Source: Acidaminobacter sp. JC074 (lineage in GTDB: Bacteria > Bacillota > Clostridia > Peptostreptococcales > Acidaminobacteraceae). Taken from it: a stretch of DNA of 64,000 bases. The notes under the pieces were generated by a model that saw only the letters and a program-made list of their open reading frames with translations, ran no database searches and had not been told where the DNA came from. Position numbers and translations under genes: made by a program. Positions 46,601-54,531 of this stretch are shown here, piece after piece (position 1 is the first letter of the stretch; each line of letters begins with the position of its first letter). The stretch covers positions 1 to 64,000 of the forward strand of contig NZ_VANV01000013.1 in the NCBI RefSeq assembly GCF_022496765.1. Direction: 5' to 3'.

Positions 46601-48112
46601 AAAATCTGCAGCTTCTTTTCTCGTAGGTTCATCCAAAAAGAACTCATAAATTCTGAGTTTCCCATTTTCAAAACCACTACCTCGCTTAAGTTCTTCATCA
46701 ATCTCCATTTGGGCAAAAGAAAAAACAGTAGTTTCATCATCTACTGTTTCCTCAATAATTTCTATTTGTTCTTCTTCAGTTGGAAATAAACTTAATTGTA
46801 TCGGTTTATCTAGTTGAAGACTATTTCCTTGTAAATCTCTTCCTCGATAGTCTGCTTGATATTGTTCATAATACCCACCCACTTCATCTGATCTTGTTTC
46901 TTCAGGTCTTCTGTCACTTGAAGTTGTTTCATCATTTTTGGTGTTTCCATCTCCAATAATCTCTGTGCTCGTTGTTCTACTTCCAGTAGATGACTCTGTA
47001 GCGTTCCCTTGATGATCATGATTGAGTACATAGCCTTCTTGTTCTCCTCTAAGTATCTCTTCCTCGCTCTTGCGTATATTCCCACGACTGGCTCCTGATC
47101 CATCGCTACTTTCAAGTTGGGTATCAGGATTTCCCCGTCTAAAAGATAGGTTCCCCCCTCCTTCTCGAATGTTGATGTCTTGATCACTGGATTGTAGATG
47201 CCGTTCTCCACTTGATATTCTATCCCTGCCATTGTCTCTATTTTCATCATCATGACCTCCTTTTAATTCAGACACCATTTTTGTCTTATTTGTTACATCT
47301 TCATTGTACAACATTTCATTTGAAGTTTCTATATTATTCAAGACATTTTTTTGTCTAGTTTTTATTTTGGTGATCTCTCTATCTAAATCAGTAATAAAAT
47401 CAACTGTTGCTTCATTGATGGTCGTAACCAAAACAGATACTAAACTTGTATCATTAAAGTCAGTTATATCGCCAAAGTCCATGCCACTGAAGATAGAGGC
47501 AGGCTCTAAATTTAATCTTTCAGCTATTTGATAAGCAACTGAATTCGCTAGTAATTCTTTTGAGATCTTATCAATGTTTAATTCATCCAATTCTTCTAAA
47601 TATGTTCCTTCAGCTAACTGTCTAATATCTGCTGCCATATCATCATTATAGAAAGATGCATACTTATCAGCCAATAGCATTATTCGTGAAGTTGTTTCTA
47701 AATCATTTGATACTGTTAAACCAGCTTGTCTCTCTACTTCGCCTAGTGCATCCAAGTGCATATTTTCATCAAATGAAAACAATTCTACATCATGTACAGT
47801 GTTCTTCGTTGCATGAGTATCAGAAATATCAAATACATACTTTATTCTATAGGTCCCATCTGGTCTTATATCCATTAATGGTATACCTTTAGACCCCTTA
47901 TTAACCCATCGTTTAAAACGCTTATTCCAGAAGTCCATACTAGCACATGCTCTAGCATCCGGTCTATTGGCATAAATAAGTAACTGGTCATTAAAACTAT
48001 ATTTACCTGTATAGGCGCTTGATTTCAGGAAATCCAACCATGCTTGACCACTGGATCTTATCTCATTTTCTTTTTTTACTAACAATGAAAATACATCTTC
48101 AGCTCTTGCCAT
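40601..48112 (-). CDS. Giant SNF2-type helicase and DNA methylase-like protein with ArdC-like N-terminus
   Basis: 2503 aa, the very large protein typical of Tn1549-type ICEs. The order is: ArdC-like ssDNA-binding start (about 1-110, SGQAWLDFLKSSAYTGKYSFNDQLLIY); a low-complexity charged region (about 260-450); N6-adenine methylase motifs, ILEPSCGTGNF (about 868) and AIGNVPFGDY (about 937, a variant of NPPY); then SNF2/DEAD helicase motifs: AHAVGAGKSFEM (about 1547), LIVDEAHSYKN (about 1706), FATGTPISNS and QRAGRLIRQG (about 2037). It likely protects or processes DNA during transfer (inference). A copy of the ICE palindrome is in frame near residues 735-743 (TSGQVDQKL). GGAGGGTG precedes the ATG. 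Confidence 0.9.
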   Translation of the reverse strand: MARAEDVFSLLVKKENEIRSSGQAWLDFLKSSAYTGKYSFNDQLLIYANRPDARACASMDFWNKRFKRWVNKGSKGIPLMDIRPDGTYRIKYVFDISDTHATKNTVHDVELFSFDENMHLDALGEVERQAGLTVSNDLETTSRIMLLADKYASFYNDDMAADIRQLAEGTYLEELDELNIDKISKELLANSVAYQIAERLNLEPASIFSGMDFGDITDFNDTSLVSVLVTTINEATVDFITDLDREITKIKTRQKNVLNNIETSNEMLYNEDVTNKTKMVSELKGGHDDENRDNGRDRISSGERHLQSSDQDINIREGGGNLSFRRGNPDTQLESSDGSGASRGNIRKSEEEILRGEQEGYVLNHDHQGNATESSTGSRTTSTEIIGDGNTKNDETTSSDRRPEETRSDEVGGYYEQYQADYRGRDLQGNSLQLDKPIQLSLFPTEEEQIEIIEETVDDETTVFSFAQMEIDEELKRGSGFENGKLRIYEFFLDEPTRKEAADFLKNEYGVGGRSGSRDPMKITSSSHDSKGIVLTKGGYGEDRVDKLIKWSEVGKRIRHLIDNDDYLTDEQMAQYEEQEHKKLMDDPTLLMNDAMKAATPGMYETESLALKDKTVQGIYFVPFRSSWTWYLVEYDDNTGDAFGLVAGDAVEWGYFNVRELHALGAQRLISHKPRTFEEIKDTELKNQLTSFELLNAFNGELRFKADEIKVDESIEIVNIQSEDEMEALGEVLEDTSGQVDQKLNIEKLDFKITDYDLGIGTSLEKLRNNIDAIKTLKYIESQDRLATSEEQEVLSKYIGWGGMPEVFDKDTNITWARTGYFSLLELLNEDEYRSARESTLNAHYTSPTIIEAMYDGLGILGFEKGNILEPSCGTGNFLGMLPEYFSESKFYGVELDSISGRIANQLYQNADIKIDGYENTTYSDSLFDVAIGNVPFGDYKVYDKRYEKENFLIHDYFFAKSLDKVREGGIVAFITSKGTLDKKNSKVRKYLAERAELLGAIRLPNTAFKANAGTEVTSDIIFLKKRERPMAIDEDWVHLNVNEDGISMNQYFIDHPEMVLGKMDMVSSRFGKESACLAIEGSSLKDQLAAAMNNLSGSIGQLSIEHQIENDNDEILADPTVRNYSFTIVDGEVYFRENSVMIKPTIKENDIPRLKGLIGIRDATRELVRLQMEDHSDEEIRAGQSTLNERYDHFTEGFGVINDKKNAKLFNNDVSYALICSLENIEHDTGRVTKADMFSKRTIKKRTVPEKVDSPIEALALSITEKAKVDMAYMASLTGLTADEVFEDLQGIVFKNPLYYEGGYEEEFINADEYLSGNVREKHEVAVNAAVEQPEVYSINASALELVIPKDLEATDIDVRLGATWLPVKDVEDFIFETLDTPGFAKWDINVRYSSFSANWNVEGKSKDRDNIRANMTFGTSRVSAYKIIEDTLNLKDTRVYDRVTDVDGKVKSVLNKHETMLAGQKQDAIKEAFKSWIWQEPSRRNRLVKMYNKKFNSTRPREFDGSHIAFDGMNPSISLREHQRNAIAHTLYGENTLLAHAVGAGKSFEMIASAMESKRLGLSQKSLFVVPNHLTEQMGSEFLKLYPSANILVSTKKDFEPKNRKKFCGRIATGDYDAVVIGHSQFERIPMSVERQQSEIERQIDAISDGIADLKANNGDNFSVKQLEKTKKSLSTRLLKLNDQSHKDDVVTFEELGVDRLIVDEAHSYKNLFLYTKMRNVAGIGQSEAKKSSDMFMKCRYMDEITNGKGIIFATGTPISNSMTELYTMQRYLQYGSLQKQRLEHFDAWASTFGETNTTIELSPEGTGYRPKTRFSKFYNLPELMNMFKEVADIKTADMLELPVPEAEFETVVIQPSEFQQEMVASLSERADAVRNKIVDQSTDNMLLITNDGRKLALDQRLMNSMLPRDDQGKVATCANNAFDIWQDTIPKKSTQLIFCDLSTPSGKSDFNVYDDIKEILIDKGVPSYEIAFIHDAKNEKQKDEMFAKVRSGDIRVLLGSTFKMGAGTNVQDKLIATHDLDCPWKPSDLEQRAGRLIRQGNENEKVKVFRYVTENTFDAFLWQLVENKQKFISQIMTSKSPVRSADDADENALSYAEIKALATGNPLIKEKMNLDVQVSKLKMLHSNYLSNKYALEDKIIKYYPNEIKRLETLIRGYKTDIDHVSKHTKTGLEGEKIFNGMTVTGITYGTLDKEAAGHAILTACKSVKDSKESEFGSYRGFDLAIKYDVFYNNYYAHLKGSRDHKVELGSDVYGNIARMDHVLDSMDAKLKDAELKLDAVRGQLKNAEVEVKKPFDKDKEMKEKVTRLSELDQKLNLAENEALQAPSELDRAKNLIQDYLEKEYEEEREPFDFDDLEKVDIAYTTTEDEKHEIQASVDLINFSVNTYIDDTLVNKEQYGTLKELNDYALEHLDYASLVFVEDEDIERIEDLIIDKDTDVDGVIDRFDVDPTDSIAVTNADIEENPLSDKRPSILGQLRKNQELIKGNTIKDERNNNVISM
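45883..45907. repeat. Palindrome copy E, inside the helicase gene
   Basis: Arms ACTTTTGGTCAA and TTGACCAGAAGT with a single central C. On the minus strand this copy and its flanks (29 nt) are identical to copy C (60628-60652) on the plus strand. It is in frame and encodes TSGQVDQKL in a linker between domains. Confidence 0.8.
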
Positions 48113-48121
48113 GTCACCCTC

Positions 48122-48556
48122 CTATCTTTCACCTATATCTTGTTTTATGTCATTCTTTTTCTTATCACTAGATTCTACTTTCGATTTGTTGTCTTTTAGA
48201 GCTTTCAGCACAGAAAACTCCTTATGTGATTCTTGATTTCTTTGAAGTATAAATTCATTCACTTCTTTGAAACCAAAACTATCGACAAAGTTAGCAGTTG
48301 TCTTACCATCTTTATTAAGTACAACCACATCACTTACCGAAAGTGATCTGCCTTTATAGTCTTCAGGGTGTTCATGATTAAACTTCCTGAATATATCTTC
48401 TAAAGTCATTTCATCTAAGCTGCCTTTATAAACAAAATCATAATTCGAGTAATCTACTTTTAATCCAAAGTGTTCTAGACTATCTATACTTTCAAATCTA
48501 AAATTTCTATAGTCTTTACCAGACTTAACTTGATATATTTCATATGTGTTATCCAT
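48122..48556 (-). CDS. YodL-domain protein of conjugative elements
   Basis: 144 aa. The N-terminal 110 aa are a YodL-type domain as found beside topoisomerase III in Tn1549-like ICEs: YEIYQVKSGKDYRNFRFE, SNYDFVYKGSLDEMTLEDIFRKFNHEHPEDYKG and RSLSVSDVVVLNKDGKT. The C-terminus is charged and probably disordered. Precedes the giant helicase gene by 9 bp in the same operon. Role unknown. Confidence 0.8.
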   Translation of the reverse strand: MDNTYEIYQVKSGKDYRNFRFESIDSLEHFGLKVDYSNYDFVYKGSLDEMTLEDIFRKFNHEHPEDYKGRSLSVSDVVVLNKDGKTTANFVDSFGFKEVNEFILQRNQESHKEFSVLKALKDNKSKVESSDKKKNDIKQDIGER

Positions 48557-48568
48557 CTCATCACATCC

Positions 48569-50617
48569 TTATTTAAACTCTAATTTATAATTCACCCATG
48601 TACCTGTATCATTAAGTACCACTGTGGCATCATATGTCTTATCTTTCTTTTCAGAATACAATCCTTTAACCTTTATTTTGCCCTTAGTTAGAAGTCCTTT
48701 GGCTATTGTCTTCGTTACCTTCTTCTTTTTAGATAAAAAGAACTTATCTTCTTTCCATATACTAAACTTGCAATCCTTTGAAGAACAGTAAAAGTTACTT
48801 TTACTTTCATAGACATCACTTTCACACCTTGGACATTTACCTATAACTTCCTTAGTAGACTCAAAGGTAGAAGTCACAGCCATATCAGAATAAGATTTAA
48901 CCAGCTCTTTGATTTCCAGCTTAATCTCACCCATAAACTGATCAGCGTTAAAGCTGCCATTTGAGATTTCAGTTAATCGATTTTCCCACTCTGCAGTTAA
49001 TGTTGGTGACTTTATCCTTTCAGGTACAATCTTAATCAGTTCAACACCTTTACTGGTTGAAAGAATGTTTTTCTTTTTTCTTTCTATATATCCAACTTGG
49101 ATAAGTCTTTCTATGATACCAGCTCTAGTGGCAGGGGTCCCTAAACCTTTTTTCTCAACTTCTAAAGAATTATCCAATTCTTCTACACCTGCACGTTCCA
49201 TGGCAGATAATAGAGTATCTTCTGTATAATGCTTTGGTGGTGAAGTAAAATGCTCTGATCGCTTAATATCAACAATACTATATTTATCACCTTGATTTAT
49301 TTTGATAAGTTTAACTGCATCTGATTTATCTCTTAACTTATCATTATCATTTATGCTAATCTTAAATTCATCTTCTACAGCCTTAAACCCCATTTCTATA
49401 CATGTCTTTTCTTTAGCCTTAAAGTCATGATTATTTACAAGAACTGAAACTGACACTTCTTCATACACATAGTCTAAAGACACTGCAGTTGTTAATTTCA
49501 TTCTTATAAGCTTTAGTATACTTAACTCGCTAACAGGTATTTTAGTCTCATCCATATTTAATGAAGACGTAGTTGGAATAATGGCATGATGATCGCTAAC
49601 CTTGCTATCATTGATTAACCTGTCAACATTAGGCGTATCTACTAAGTCCATTCTACTTACAAGATCACTAACAGACTCTCTCATATCAGTTGTAATAAAA
49701 CGACTATCCGTCCTTGGATAGGTAATCAACTTTTTCTCGTATAAGCTTTGAGCATAGTCTAAGGTCTGTTTTGCGGTATATGAATAATACCTATTGGCTT
49801 CTCTTTGTAGTGTCGTTAAATCAAACAACTTAGGAGCTTTATTTTTCTTTACATCTTTAATGACCTCTGATATTACTGCTTGACGGTCTTTACAATCAGT
49901 TATAATCTTATCAGCTAATTCAATGGTATCTATGCGGTCACTCTTAACACTAAAAGTCCCTAAATCAAGGTTTACGTGATAAAACTTTTCTTTAATAAAG
50001 TTTGTAATCTTCATATCATGCTCTACAATCATAGCTAGTGTAGGCGTTTGTACACGTCCAACACTTAATTTTGCATTGTACTTTGTAGTAAATAAGCGTG
50101 TAGCATTTAAACCTACAATCCAATCAGCGTGACTTCTAGCCAAAGCAGACTGATACAAGTTTTCATAATCCGAACCTTTTCTTAGATCATTAAAGCCTGC
50201 TTTGATTGCACTATCTTCCATAGAACTGATCCATAACCGTTCAAATGGCTTTGTACATACTACCTTGTCATAAACTAATCTAAAGATCAGTTCTCCTTCA
50301 CGTCCTGAATCAGTAGCTTCAACCAAAGAAGTTACTCGATCATCATGCATCAAATCTTTTATGATTTTAAACCGTTTCTTTGTTTTATCTTTTACTTGAT
50401 ACTTCCATGGTGACGGTAGTATAGGTAGATGATCATAGTTCCATTTAGCATAGATCTCATCATACATTTCTGGTGTTGCAAGACCTACTAAATGGCCCAC
50501 ACACCAAGTTATGATATAACCATTACCTTCTATGTAGCCATCTTTTTTATTCGATGCACCAAGTACATCAGCGATAGACCTTGCAACACTTGGTTTCTCA
50601 GCAATAACTAACTTCAT
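48569..50617 (-). CDS. topB: DNA topoisomerase III
   Basis: 682 aa, type IA topoisomerase. The Toprim domain is at the start (MKLVIAEKPSVARSIADVLG, then EATDSGREGELIFRLV with E100/D103). The catalytic tyrosine is Y300 in LITYPRTDSRF. The C-terminus has a four-cysteine zinc finger (CPRCESDVYESKSNFYCSSKDC) near residue 600. ICE-encoded TopB-like proteins are thought to resolve DNA during transfer. Lies 15 bp downstream of the DUF6075 gene and upstream of the YodL gene. Confidence 0.95.
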   Translation of the reverse strand: MKLVIAEKPSVARSIADVLGASNKKDGYIEGNGYIITWCVGHLVGLATPEMYDEIYAKWNYDHLPILPSPWKYQVKDKTKKRFKIIKDLMHDDRVTSLVEATDSGREGELIFRLVYDKVVCTKPFERLWISSMEDSAIKAGFNDLRKGSDYENLYQSALARSHADWIVGLNATRLFTTKYNAKLSVGRVQTPTLAMIVEHDMKITNFIKEKFYHVNLDLGTFSVKSDRIDTIELADKIITDCKDRQAVISEVIKDVKKNKAPKLFDLTTLQREANRYYSYTAKQTLDYAQSLYEKKLITYPRTDSRFITTDMRESVSDLVSRMDLVDTPNVDRLINDSKVSDHHAIIPTTSSLNMDETKIPVSELSILKLIRMKLTTAVSLDYVYEEVSVSVLVNNHDFKAKEKTCIEMGFKAVEDEFKISINDNDKLRDKSDAVKLIKINQGDKYSIVDIKRSEHFTSPPKHYTEDTLLSAMERAGVEELDNSLEVEKKGLGTPATRAGIIERLIQVGYIERKKKNILSTSKGVELIKIVPERIKSPTLTAEWENRLTEISNGSFNADQFMGEIKLEIKELVKSYSDMAVTSTFESTKEVIGKCPRCESDVYESKSNFYCSSKDCKFSIWKEDKFFLSKKKKVTKTIAKGLLTKGKIKVKGLYSEKKDKTYDATVVLNDTGTWVNYKLEFK

Positions 50618-50632
50618 TTCAACCCACTTTCT

Positions 50633-51097
50633 TTATCTCTCATGATCTGATTTCTTATCAGTAGACTTTCTTACTTCGTTTGATCTAAGTTCATTAATAG
50701 TCTGTCGTAAACTTGATTTATACAGTTCCTGATTCTTAAAATACACAGAATATCTGATTCTTAAGGCTTCTGTAAACTCACTAGCATACTCACATGCAAA
50801 TAAGGATGAAGGTGTAGTAGAAGACTCATAACCTTCTTCTATATAGCCATTCCACAAGTTAAAGGCCATCCTGGTAACTTGATAACTTGTCCCAGTTTGA
50901 TAAGGCTGATGAATATTCTCAGGTAAAATACAGCCTTCATTAAAATCAAACAAATCATCAATGTTCTTTCTTGTAGTGGGACACATGCCCATACAATAAA
51001 AAAATGCTCTATAGTAAACATCATCGTGACCAGCACGACTTAACATTTCACCATAAAACATTTCATGTTCCACGCTATTAAATTTTATATTATTCAT
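50633..51097 (-). CDS. DUF6075-family ICE protein
   Basis: 154 aa with the pattern of DUF6075: EHEMFYGEMLSRAGHDDVYYRAFFYCMGMCPTTRKNIDDLFDF and a later GTSYQVTRMAFNLWNGYI. Cytoplasmic, without membrane helices. Family function is unknown, but it is a regular member of Tn1549-like transfer regions next to topB. A copy of the ICE palindrome lies just upstream of its start. Confidence 0.8.
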   Translation of the reverse strand: MNNIKFNSVEHEMFYGEMLSRAGHDDVYYRAFFYCMGMCPTTRKNIDDLFDFNEGCILPENIHQPYQTGTSYQVTRMAFNLWNGYIEEGYESSTTPSSLFACEYASEFTEALRIRYSVYFKNQELYKSSLRQTINELRSNEVRKSTDKKSDHER

Positions 51098-51113
51098 TTA
51101 ACCATCCTTTCTT

Positions 51114-51140
51114 AACTTTTGGTCAACTTGATCAAAAGTT
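51114..51140. repeat. Palindrome copy A
   Basis: Arms AACTTTTGGTCAA and TTGATCAAAAGTT around a central C; one mismatch (G/A) in 13. It lies 16 bp upstream of the DUF6075 start, at the left border of the 665-aa cargo gene. Confidence 0.85.
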
Positions 51141-51150
51141 GTATAAAAAA

Positions 51151-51177
51151 ATCAACAAAACGTAATGTTCTGTTGAT
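51151..51177 (-). terminator. Rho-independent terminator of the 665-aa cargo gene
   Basis: ATCAACA (51151-51157) pairs with TGTTGAT (51171-51177); on the minus strand it is followed by seven T. It lies about 75 bp past the stop, between the cargo gene and palindrome A. Confidence 0.7.
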
Positions 51178-51252
51178 CTCAATAAGTATTGTTTCACTTA
51201 TACATTTAACTCAAATAATCCTATAACAAAATCTATAATACTGCATTCACGA

Positions 51253-53235
51253 TTAATCTAAGTTATATTCTATCATTTTATTTTTTATTTTCTTTACATT
51301 AATGGTTGGAAAAAAACTTAACACAACAAACAATGCAATCAGATAAAAGTTTTCACTTTCATATGACCATACACATAACATGAACATTCCTATTAGAAAA
51401 GTAACGAATAAGATATTAAAAATTACTTTTCTTATTTTAATCTTTTTGTTCCTTTTATTTTTTCTTCTTTCTTCTTCGTTATTAAAGTAGTCCTCTAATT
51501 GATTCACCCTTAATTTGGTCTCATTTAACTCATTTTGCAAAACATTTTTGTCTTTTTCTGATTTTTCAAATGAATCTTTAACATTTTCTAATTTTTTCTC
51601 AATTTTTTCTCTTTCCATAGATTCATGTTTTGCAATTTTTGTAAGCTCTTCATTAGCACATCTGATGTTTTCAAGTTCAATTTTCTTATTCTCAATCTGA
51701 ATTATCATTTTATCTAATGAATTTTCATTGATAAACTCATAAACACTTTCAATAGTAGAGGCATCTATAGACTCAGGTAATACACTTACATTTTTAAGTT
51801 CTATCATTATTTGCTGAGCTGATTCTTCTGTGATTTCATCGTTAACAAGTTTATCAGTTAAATCCTCAAATGTATTTGATACCGATGCATTTAGCATATT
51901 AGCTACCAACACTTGCGCTGAAGCGACTACACTAAATGACTTAAACTTGTTCATCTTTCCAAAACCTTTGTTTAACTTAAACCACAATCGATTTGTAACA
52001 AAACCTAAATCCGTTACATTCGGAAAGCAACCGTTCTTCTTTAAATGCTTACTAAATCCTACTCGTAGATAATTACTATTCATTGTAATTAAAATGTTCA
52101 TAACACTTTCAAAATCTCTACTGCCTTTTCCCTTATTTAGGATATTTATATAATTTACGAATTTTAACCCTGTTTCACAGCTTTTCAAATCTCCATTTCG
52201 TGAACAATCCCTCTGTAACTTATTAAGTAATTCTGGTGATTCAAGATTATACTTATGATTATCTGGACTATAAAAATCTGTTTTTTCATGTAAATATATA
52301 TTTTTGTCAGAAAGTAATTTCTTAAATCTAACTTTTTTCTCGATAACTTCACTACTTAAACTACATCCTTTAACTATTGAAGCCATAGCTAAATTAGATG
52401 GATCAAGAATATATTTTCCATCTACAATATCACAGGCCTTGCTGAAAAAACTGTCTATCTCTTTTTCCGTCTCACTAAAATACCATAGTGATATTTTTTT
52501 TCTCTTACTTGTAGACTTAACATTTATCTCAACAATCAAATCATATAATTCTGTTACTAATGATTTAAATAGTTCTCCATTATAACCTGCTAAAGAGAAA
52601 AGCAGTTCTGTTGTCAAATAGAGATTCATCGATTTCTTTAAACTCCCAAAATGATTTATATCAGAGTTATATGATAAACCAGCTTGAATTATAACCCCTT
52701 CTCTAACTCGATCAAGTTTTTCAATAAAATCCTCATCATTTTCTTTTGAAACAATATATTTACTTATTAATGATGAATACTTTGTACCAGCTTCTTTTCC
52801 TTCAACTAAAAAAGTATACAAGTTCTTAGTAATCTGTTCCTCATCCACATCATTTCCCAACTCTTTTTTACAATAGAATATGAGTCTTTCAACAATCTTC
52901 TTATTATCACTTTCTACTACTTTTAAATTCTTCTCAAAACTAGTAATGTCAACACCTAATGTTTCATAACTAACAGTATATATTCTGTTTTCCAATGTAA
53001 TATATTCCGCTCTTTTGAATACTGTTCTAAGTACTGCTTCAGGAATATTAAAGCCAAATTCGTTTGATAATAAAATTTTCATGTCTCTACTTGAGAAAGT
53101 AGTTTTCTTTTTTGTTATAATTAACTGAATACAAAACTCTTCAATAACATCATAAATATTTTTTTTATCAGCTTCATACAATGATTTAAATAATGCAAGT
53201 GCTGATAAATACTTAACTTCCGAACTTAATATCAT
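51253..53235 (-). CDS. Cargo protein with coiled coil and two C-terminal membrane helices
   Basis: About 660 aa, not recognised. N-terminal and central parts are globular; RKKISLWYFSETEKEIDSFF is a notable motif near residue 265. A long coiled coil (about 520-605; ELTKIAKHESMEREKIEKKLENVKD) is followed by two hydrophobic helices (IRKVIFNILFVTFLIGMFMLCVW and FYLIALFVVLSFFPTI). It interrupts the conserved DUF4366-to-DUF6075 spacing of the transfer operon, and both borders carry the ICE palindrome. Such large membrane proteins with a coiled coil are common among abortive-infection genes, but no defence family is matched. The ATG at 53235 is preferred over GTG 53250, since GAGG lies 9 nt upstream. 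Confidence 0.65.
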   Translation of the reverse strand: MILSSEVKYLSALALFKSLYEADKKNIYDVIEEFCIQLIITKKKTTFSSRDMKILLSNEFGFNIPEAVLRTVFKRAEYITLENRIYTVSYETLGVDITSFEKNLKVVESDNKKIVERLIFYCKKELGNDVDEEQITKNLYTFLVEGKEAGTKYSSLISKYIVSKENDEDFIEKLDRVREGVIIQAGLSYNSDINHFGSLKKSMNLYLTTELLFSLAGYNGELFKSLVTELYDLIVEINVKSTSKRKKISLWYFSETEKEIDSFFSKACDIVDGKYILDPSNLAMASIVKGCSLSSEVIEKKVRFKKLLSDKNIYLHEKTDFYSPDNHKYNLESPELLNKLQRDCSRNGDLKSCETGLKFVNYINILNKGKGSRDFESVMNILITMNSNYLRVGFSKHLKKNGCFPNVTDLGFVTNRLWFKLNKGFGKMNKFKSFSVVASAQVLVANMLNASVSNTFEDLTDKLVNDEITEESAQQIMIELKNVSVLPESIDASTIESVYEFINENSLDKMIIQIENKKIELENIRCANEELTKIAKHESMEREKIEKKLENVKDSFEKSEKDKNVLQNELNETKLRVNQLEDYFNNEEERRKNKRNKKIKIRKVIFNILFVTFLIGMFMLCVWSYESENFYLIALFVVLSFFPTINVKKIKNKMIEYNLD

Positions 53236-53378
53236 AACCTCATTCCTCACTTATCATAAATCGCATTCTCATATCCTAATTTAATTTTACCACTAATAAA
53301 TATTACAGTATATAGAAAATAATTCCTTTTGCATGTGCCAGTTCAATTTTTAGAAAATAAAACCATCGGCCCATTAAG

Positions 53379-53408
53379 TTCAATTATATTCAAAAGAGTA
53401 TAATTGAA
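53379..53408. repeat. Inverted repeat next to palindrome B
   Basis: TTCAATTATA (53379-53388) and TATAATTGAA (53399-53408) form a perfect 10-bp stem just right of palindrome B. It may be part of the same recombination or termination region. Confidence 0.5.
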
Positions 53409-53409
53409 T

Positions 53410-53434
53410 ACTTATGGTCAACTTGACCATAAGT
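53410..53434. repeat. Palindrome copy B
   Basis: Perfect 12-bp arms, ACTTATGGTCAA and TTGACCATAAGT, with a central C. It starts at the stop codon of the DUF4366 gene, at the right border of the 665-aa cargo. Confidence 0.9.
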
Positions 53435-54291
53435 TATTCTTCATCATCTTCATTAATAGTATCTTCCTCATCAATATAATCTGCCTCATCCACATCATCT
53501 TCATAAGCTAGTTGCTTTCTTGGTTTGTAGATTTTAAAATACCAACCAGCAATAAAAGTTATAATACTAGCTGCTACCATAACAATTAGATTAATGTTTA
53601 GTGGAACTTGTTCTATTTGAGTTGTTGAATCATTTGAAATGGTAACTGTTCTTGTCCTAGTAGACTTAGGTTCTTCTTCGGTTGCAGTTTCATTTAGTAT
53701 AAATTCTACTTCCGCATTCTCTTCAATGAGATTTAATAGGTCTTGTTCACTAACTTCTGTAAGCATTTGAACATTATCTGATGATTTACTATGATCAATT
53801 ATAAGATGAAAAACCTTACCTGACTTTGTCTCAAAAGAAATGAACTGTCTAAGCTCAAGTCCCTTCATAGCTTCTTTTTCTTCCTCAGTTAACATGGTTA
53901 AATCATAAGGAAGACCTGAAGCGTTGACACTCTCTATAACTGTACCATTGGCATTATGCTGTTTAGTAGCCAAAGTATTTACAGCTTTCTCATTTCCACC
54001 TTCAACTAAGTAATTATCTTTATCTTTACCATCTACCTCGTACTCTTTACTTACAAAGTTATTTTCAATTTCTTCTTCCGTACTAGATATAACTTCATCT
54101 GTATTTTCTTCATCATCATCTGGAACAACTTCAGAGTCATCTTGAGATTCTGATTCTTCCTTAACTTTTACATCAGTTTCATTAGTTTCTTGATTATCTA
54201 CGTCTACAGGATTATTCTCAGTTTCTTCACCATAGGCAAATCCCAATGTAAGAATCAAACCTATTAGTAAAATGCTAAATGTCTTTTTCAT
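53434..54291 (-). CDS. DUF4366-family ICE surface protein
   Basis: 285 aa: signal peptide (FSILLIGLILTLGFAYG), a long acidic low-complexity stretch (about 25-90), a small domain with LPYDLTMLTEEEKEAMKGLELRQF and FHLIIDHSKSSDNVQMLTEVSEQDLLNL (DUF4366 core), a C-terminal membrane helix (LIVMVAASIITFIAGWYFKI) and an acidic tail. Standard part of Tn1549-like transfer operons, in the envelope; exact role unknown. Its ATG overlaps the DUF4315 stop by 17 bp. Confidence 0.82.
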   Translation of the reverse strand: MKKTFSILLIGLILTLGFAYGEETENNPVDVDNQETNETDVKVKEESESQDDSEVVPDDDEENTDEVISSTEEEIENNFVSKEYEVDGKDKDNYLVEGGNEKAVNTLATKQHNANGTVIESVNASGLPYDLTMLTEEEKEAMKGLELRQFISFETKSGKVFHLIIDHSKSSDNVQMLTEVSEQDLLNLIEENAEVEFILNETATEEEPKSTRTRTVTISNDSTTQIEQVPLNINLIVMVAASIITFIAGWYFKIYKPRKQLAYEDDVDEADYIDEEDTINEDDEE

Positions 54292-54529
54292 CTAAATGTT
54301 CTCCCTTTACTTGCACATCATTAAGTCCTTTATAATCATTTACTGCAGATCTAACAATCATCTGATATTCTTCTAAAGAAATCTCAGTTTCTTTAAATGT
54401 CTTATAAAGAGTTTCTTTCTCAAAACCTTCACGCTTTTCTTCAACTTCATTAATTCTATCCTGTAAAGCTTTCAGCTGTTCTTTTAACTTTATTTCTTCT
54501 TTAAGTGTTTTTTCTAATCTCTTATCCAT
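54275..54529 (-). CDS. DUF4315-family ICE protein
   Basis: 84 aa, predicted mostly helical: a coiled-coil start (LEKTLKEEIKLKEQLKALQDRINEVEEKREGFEK) then ISLEEYQMIVRSAV, the DUF4315 pattern. Always found between the peptidase and DUF4366 genes of these elements; role unknown. Confidence 0.8.
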   Translation of the reverse strand: MDKRLEKTLKEEIKLKEQLKALQDRINEVEEKREGFEKETLYKTFKETEISLEEYQMIVRSAVNDYKGLNDVQVKGEHLDEKDI

Positions 54530-54531
54530 TT

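Noticed and set aside
46810..47253. 147-codon frame inside the giant helicase gene
   Set aside because: It lies in another frame of the low-complexity region of that gene, has repetitive composition and no independent support.
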